This document shows positions 7,597-9,569 of a stretch of DNA of 9,569 nucleotides, piece by piece (position 1 is the stretch's first letter; each line of letters opens with the position of its first letter). The position numbers and the translations under genes were made by a program. The DNA comes from Sulfurovum sp. (GTDB taxonomy: Bacteria > Campylobacterota > Campylobacteria > Campylobacterales > Sulfurovaceae): contig DQVJ01000016.1 in NCBI GenBank assembly GCA_015661795.1, positions 1-9,569 on the forward strand, given 5' to 3'. The notes under the pieces are model-generated. The model searched no databases. It was not told the origin of the DNA and saw nothing but the letters and a program-made list of their open reading frames with translations.

Positions 7597-7609
7597 CTAA
7601 GTTAGGCTA
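7594..7609. other. Small imperfect hairpin between convergent genes
   Basis: TAGC at 7594-7597 pairs with GCTA at 7606-7609. A further TA/TA pair closes a 3-base loop if one G is bulged. It spans the methyltransferase stop and the ferritin stop, which are separated by only 5 bases. There is no T run on either side, so it does not meet the usual pattern of an intrinsic terminator. It is recorded because nothing else in the junction could stop either transcript. Confidence 0.2.
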
Positions 7610-8114
7610 GTGCACCACTTTTAGCAGATGTTCTTTTAGCAAGTTCATTGTCTATCATAAGTAATCCATAACCATCATTTTTGACAAGTTTTATTTTTGA
7701 GATGATTTCATGTAATATTGCTTCCTCTTCAACCTGTTCGTTTACAAACCATTGGAGGAGATTATACGTGGCGTGATCTTTTTCATTTAACGCTTTGTTG
7801 CTCAAGTCATTCAACATACAAGTCATCGTTTGCTCATGTGATAAACTTTTTTGATAAGTTTCTAGCAGGGAGCCAAATTTTTTTTCAGGTTTGTTGACCT
7901 GCTCAAGTGATACTATCGCCCCTTGCTCAATGATATAGTTGTAAATACGTGTCGCATGGGCTAATTCTTCTTGATATTGAAGTAAGAACCAACTCGCAGC
8001 ACCGTTAAAATCTTTTTTACTACAATATGCTGACATAGACAGATAAAGGTATGCAGAGTAAAATTCGTGGTTAAGTTGAACATTTAGTGCTTTTGCCATT
8101 TTTTTTGTAATCAT
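7602..8114 (-). CDS. ftn: Non-haem bacterial ferritin
   Basis: This cytosolic iron-storage protein assembles into a 24-subunit cage, oxidises Fe(II) and stores it as a ferric mineral core. The 170-residue length is typical. The ferroxidase centre is complete and numbered as in E. coli FtnA: E17 in NHEFYSAYLY, E50 and H53 in QEELAH, E94, and Q127 with E130 in NEQVEEE. There is no methionine at position 52, so it is a ferritin and not a haem-binding bacterioferritin. AAAGGAT (complement of 8120-8126) stands 5 bases before the chosen ATG. The in-frame Met6 would lose this spacing. The gene is last on the minus-strand side but has its own 58-base upstream gap, so it may be transcribed separately from the cupin gene. 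I could not identify a convincing Fur site. Confidence 0.95.
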   Translation of the reverse strand: MITKKMAKALNVQLNHEFYSAYLYLSMSAYCSKKDFNGAASWFLLQYQEELAHATRIYNYIIEQGAIVSLEQVNKPEKKFGSLLETYQKSLSHEQTMTCMLNDLSNKALNEKDHATYNLLQWFVNEQVEEEAILHEIISKIKLVKNDGYGLLMIDNELAKRTSAKSGALA

Positions 8115-8136
8115 TTAATATCCTTTATTTCTTATA

Positions 8137-8145
8137 GTTTAGCAA
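8137..8145 (-). promoter_or_regulatory. Possible extended -10 promoter for the ferritin gene
   Basis: Read on the minus strand, TG-C-TAAACT is an extended -10 candidate. It would start transcription near 8130, just ahead of the AAAGGAT ribosome binding site. A nearby TATAAG (complement of 8131-8136) looks closer to consensus, but its start point would fall inside the ribosome binding site. TATTAT further upstream (complement of 8163-8170) is a third option. Confidence 0.3.
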
Positions 8146-8172
8146 AATGTACTTAAAAAGATATAATAATGT

Positions 8173-8466
8173 TTACGTAATATGAATCGTTAACCAAAGG
8201 GTGTTTTGTTTCGTCTTAATCACTCTATGAGGTATTTGTTTTGGAATAAAAAGTATATCTCCGGATTTCAATATTTTTGTTTCTTCTTGAATTAAAAGTG
8301 TAGCTTCTCCTTGGACAACGAATACCCATTCATCTTCTTCTTGTTTATATTCAATAGGCTCGATTTCATTCGAGCTGACAATACGGTTTATCTTAATGTT
8401 TTTATGCATAAGTAATGTGGTCAATGTTTCACCTGAATTTGGGCAAACATAATTGTAAAAATTCAT
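8173..8466 (-). CDS. Single-domain cupin protein
   Basis: This is a small beta-barrel protein of 97 residues whose function I do not recognise. The cupin fold is supported by DEWVFVVQGEATLLI (45-59), the turn LKSGDILFIP (66-75) and IPHRVIKT (78-85). The classical metal ligands are only partly present: E46 and H80 remain, but the HxH pair expected at about 40-42 is Y-K-Q. I recall a subfamily of small cupins with a similar YDQ-x-DEWV pattern, so the loss is probably a subfamily trait and not decay. Whether it binds metal is open. Its ATG shares one base with the ribE stop codon (TGATG), so it is almost certainly co-transcribed and coupled to riboflavin synthase. A role linked to flavins is possible, but this is inference from position only. 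Confidence 0.8.
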   Translation of the reverse strand: MNFYNYVCPNSGETLTTLLMHKNIKINRIVSSNEIEPIEYKQEEDEWVFVVQGEATLLIQEETKILKSGDILFIPKQIPHRVIKTKQNTLWLTIHIT

Positions 8467-9083
8467 CAGTAAGACATTTGCAAGGTATCTATATCATCCC
8501 AAGACATACCTTTTTTAGTATAGCGATGTGAGAGGATATGGTCTATATATCTAGCGAAGACATCGGTTTCTATGTTTAGTTTTGTACCAACTGTGTAGTG
8601 TTTCATTAAGGTTTCTTTGAGCGTATGAGGAATGATAGTGAGTCTAAACGTATCTGTACCTACATCATTGACAGTAAGAGAAATTCCATCTATAGTAATG
8701 GACCCTTTAGGAATGATATACGTGATATATTTTTTATCTACGGTAACAGTGAAATCTGTTGCATTTTCTCTAGGGGTGATTTGACTGACCGTTCCTATAC
8801 AATCTACATGTCCTTGTACGATATGGCCTTCAAAACGGTCATGCATCATCATGGCTGGTTCCATATGCACGCGTCCGCGTATTTTGCTCTCATCAATGAT
8901 AGAACGTGTTTCATCTGCAAGTTCTAAACTAAAACCATCACTATGTAACTTAATTACAGTTAAGCATACCCCATTGATAGCTATAGAGTCTCCAAGTTTT
9001 GCAGTGTGTTTGGACTGAATTGTTAAGATGTTATTTTGATATTTTTTAACAGTGGCGATTTCACGTATGAGTCCTGTAAACAT
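8466..9083 (-). CDS. ribE: Riboflavin synthase, alpha chain
   Basis: This enzyme catalyses the last step of riboflavin synthesis. Two molecules of 6,7-dimethyl-8-ribityllumazine dismutate to riboflavin and a pyrimidinedione that is recycled. The protein shows the expected tandem lumazine-binding barrels. Barrel 1 has MFTGLI at 1-6 and GDSIAINGVCLTV at 31-43. Barrel 2 has GHIVQGHVDCIGTV at 86-99 and KGSITIDGISLTV at 126-138, with LNIETDVFARYI near 169-180. The 205-residue length is normal for the family, with a short polar tail after residue 186. The start is fixed by the universal MFTGLI N-terminus; GAGG (complement of 9088-9091) precedes it. No FMN riboswitch can fit in the 43-base upstream gap. 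It is the first gene of a ribE-cupin pair. Other riboflavin genes are not in the window, so the pathway is scattered here, which is common in this phylum. Confidence 0.95.
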   Translation of the reverse strand: MFTGLIREIATVKKYQNNILTIQSKHTAKLGDSIAINGVCLTVIKLHSDGFSLELADETRSIIDESKIRGRVHMEPAMMMHDRFEGHIVQGHVDCIGTVSQITPRENATDFTVTVDKKYITYIIPKGSITIDGISLTVNDVGTDTFRLTIIPHTLKETLMKHYTVGTKLNIETDVFARYIDHILSHRYTKKGMSWDDIDTLQMSY

Positions 9084-9115
9084 AATGCCTCGATTGTTTT
9101 GTAATGATTTTAGTT

Positions 9116-9124
9116 ATTATAGCA
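9116..9124 (-). promoter_or_regulatory. Probable extended -10 promoter of the ribE-cupin pair
   Basis: On the minus strand the sequence reads TG-C-TATAAT, a perfect -10 with the TGn extension, in the 43-base gap between the upstream unknown gene and ribE. Transcription would start near base 9109 and give a leader of about 26 bases. Any -35 element would lie inside the end of the upstream gene. Confidence 0.6.
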
Positions 9125-9126
9125 AA

Positions 9127-9453
9127 CTATTCAGAAGACTTACTGTTGTCAAGGTCAGATTTTTGGGCAGCTTCAAGGGACCATTTATCTGTAGCCGTAC
9201 AACCAGTATCACAAGAAATATGAGGTGTTACACCAGTGACTTTCTCAGTATTGATAGTCACTTTTATGATGAAGTAATCACCATTACCTTTATGTGCGGA
9301 AAAAATATGTTGATTACAAAATTCTTCATTCATAAACTCAGCTACCGTAGTGGCATACTGATAGGCATCTTTTTGTGTTTCAAATTTAACATTATTGGCA
9401 TATTCACTTTTTTTAAAGCACCCACATTCTTTTTCCATTTGTACTGTATACAT
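9127..9453 (-). CDS. Uncharacterised small Cys-rich protein
   Basis: I do not recognise a named family. The likely protein has 108 residues, starting at the ATG at 9453, because AAAAGGG (complement of 9459-9465) lies 5 bases upstream. The frame stays open to an ATG at 9513, but those 20 extra residues lack a ribosome binding site and overlap the palindromic control region. It has no signal peptide or membrane segment, so it is probably cytosolic. Cysteines form pairs: C10-x-C12 in ECGCFKKSE and C81-x3-C85 in SCDTGC, plus C46-x2-H49 in EFCNQH and H78. This arrangement could bind zinc or an iron-sulfur cluster. The middle (about 23-70) looks compact, with alternating helix (DAYQYATTVAEFMNEEF) and strand (DYFIIKVTINT) character; the last 15 residues are polar and probably disordered. 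It precedes ribE in the same direction, with a promoter between them. Confidence 0.65.
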   Translation of the reverse strand: MYTVQMEKECGCFKKSEYANNVKFETQKDAYQYATTVAEFMNEEFCNQHIFSAHKGNGDYFIIKVTINTEKVTGVTPHISCDTGCTATDKWSLEAAQKSDLDNSKSSE

Positions 9454-9479
9454 AAAATCCCTTTTGGTCTTATAATGGA

Positions 9480-9528
9480 ATGATAGCATTGTTAACTTAT
9501 GCGCATATACCATCCATAGGATACCTAT
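9480..9528. promoter_or_regulatory. Palindrome-rich candidate control region upstream of the Cys-rich gene
   Basis: Three inverted repeats lie close together: GTTAAC (9491-9496), the perfect 10-mer TATGCGCATA (9498-9507) and ATAGG-ATA-CCTAT (9516-9528). On the minus strand a weak -10 (TATCAT, complement of 9480-9485) would put the start point about 20 bases before the Cys-rich gene. The 10-mer would then fall where the -35 box is expected. Operator function is inference. I see no gene in bases 9529-9569. Confidence 0.25.
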
Positions 9529-9569
9529 AAAAAGTGCTTCAGATAAAAACTGCTTGTTTCTGGAAGAGA

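Noticed and set aside
8131..8136. TATAAG as the ferritin -10 box.
   Set aside because: Its predicted start point near 8124-8125 would cut into the AAAGGAT ribosome binding site.
8160..8178. GATATAATAATG-like stretch upstream of the ferritin gene as a Fur box.
   Set aside because: The match to the GATAATGATAATCATTATC consensus is partial and lacks inverted symmetry; such sequence is common in A/T-rich DNA.
8173..8180. Perfect palindrome TTACGTAA at the cupin stop codon.
   Set aside because: Eight bases including a stop codon is within chance expectation, and there is no flanking symmetry or T run.
9084..9126. FMN riboswitch before ribE.
   Set aside because: The gap is only 43 bases, far too short for the RFN element, and is occupied by a -10 box and ribosome binding site.
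9052..9483. A 143-codon plus-strand reading frame.
   Set aside because: It lies antisense to the Cys-rich gene and the start of ribE, lacks a ribosome binding site, and its translation (Phe/Ile/Thr-rich) resembles a reversed-strand shadow.
9454..9513. A 20-residue N-terminal extension of the Cys-rich protein.
   Set aside because: The downstream ATG at 9453 has a good AAAAGGG site; the upstream ATG does not, and it overlaps the probable promoter and palindromes.

Overview
The window is A+T-rich bacterial DNA, densely packed with complete genes. It most likely comes from a chromosome of the Campylobacterota (epsilonproteobacteria), perhaps a free-living Sulfurovum- or Sulfurimonas-like organism. 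The main evidence is the LuxS protein, which reads like Campylobacter LuxS almost end to end. Short intergenic gaps, AAAGGA-type ribosome binding sites and TATAAT boxes within T-rich upstream DNA agree with this. The genus is inference; the phylum-level call is fairly firm.

Plus strand, left half (128-6230): four tightly coupled genes encode a complete peptide/nickel-type (Opp/Dpp-like) ABC importer. They are a very long family-5 solute-binding protein, a DppB-type permease, an enlarged DppC-type permease and a single-chain double ATPase. The stop and start codons abut at the first junction and overlap as ATGA at the next two. Two parts are unusual. The binding protein has a C-terminal membrane anchor in addition to its signal peptide. 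The DppC-type permease has about 140 extra N-terminal residues with additional membrane segments and a periplasmic loop.

Plus strand, middle (6231-7596): after a weak A/T hairpin and a good -10 box come luxS (S-ribosylhomocysteine lyase; activated methyl cycle and AI-2) and a stand-alone MnmC2-type tRNA-wobble-uridine methyltransferase. The latter starts inside luxS with a 14-base overlap. The luxS tail carries an imperfect 21-bp tandem duplication just before this overlap.

Minus strand, right half (9513-7602, read right to left): a small Cys-rich unknown protein, riboflavin synthase (ribE), a one-domain cupin overlapping the ribE stop by one base, and a non-haem ferritin with a complete ferroxidase site. 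The ferritin and methyltransferase genes converge with only 5 bases between them.

No gene-free stretch exceeds 300 bases. I see no tRNA, rRNA, insertion sequence, CRISPR array or phage gene. The window looks like ordinary core/housekeeping chromosome. The most noteworthy items are the membrane-tethered binding protein with its enlarged permease, the transporter next to luxS, the luxS-mnmC overlap, and the unknown Cys-rich protein.
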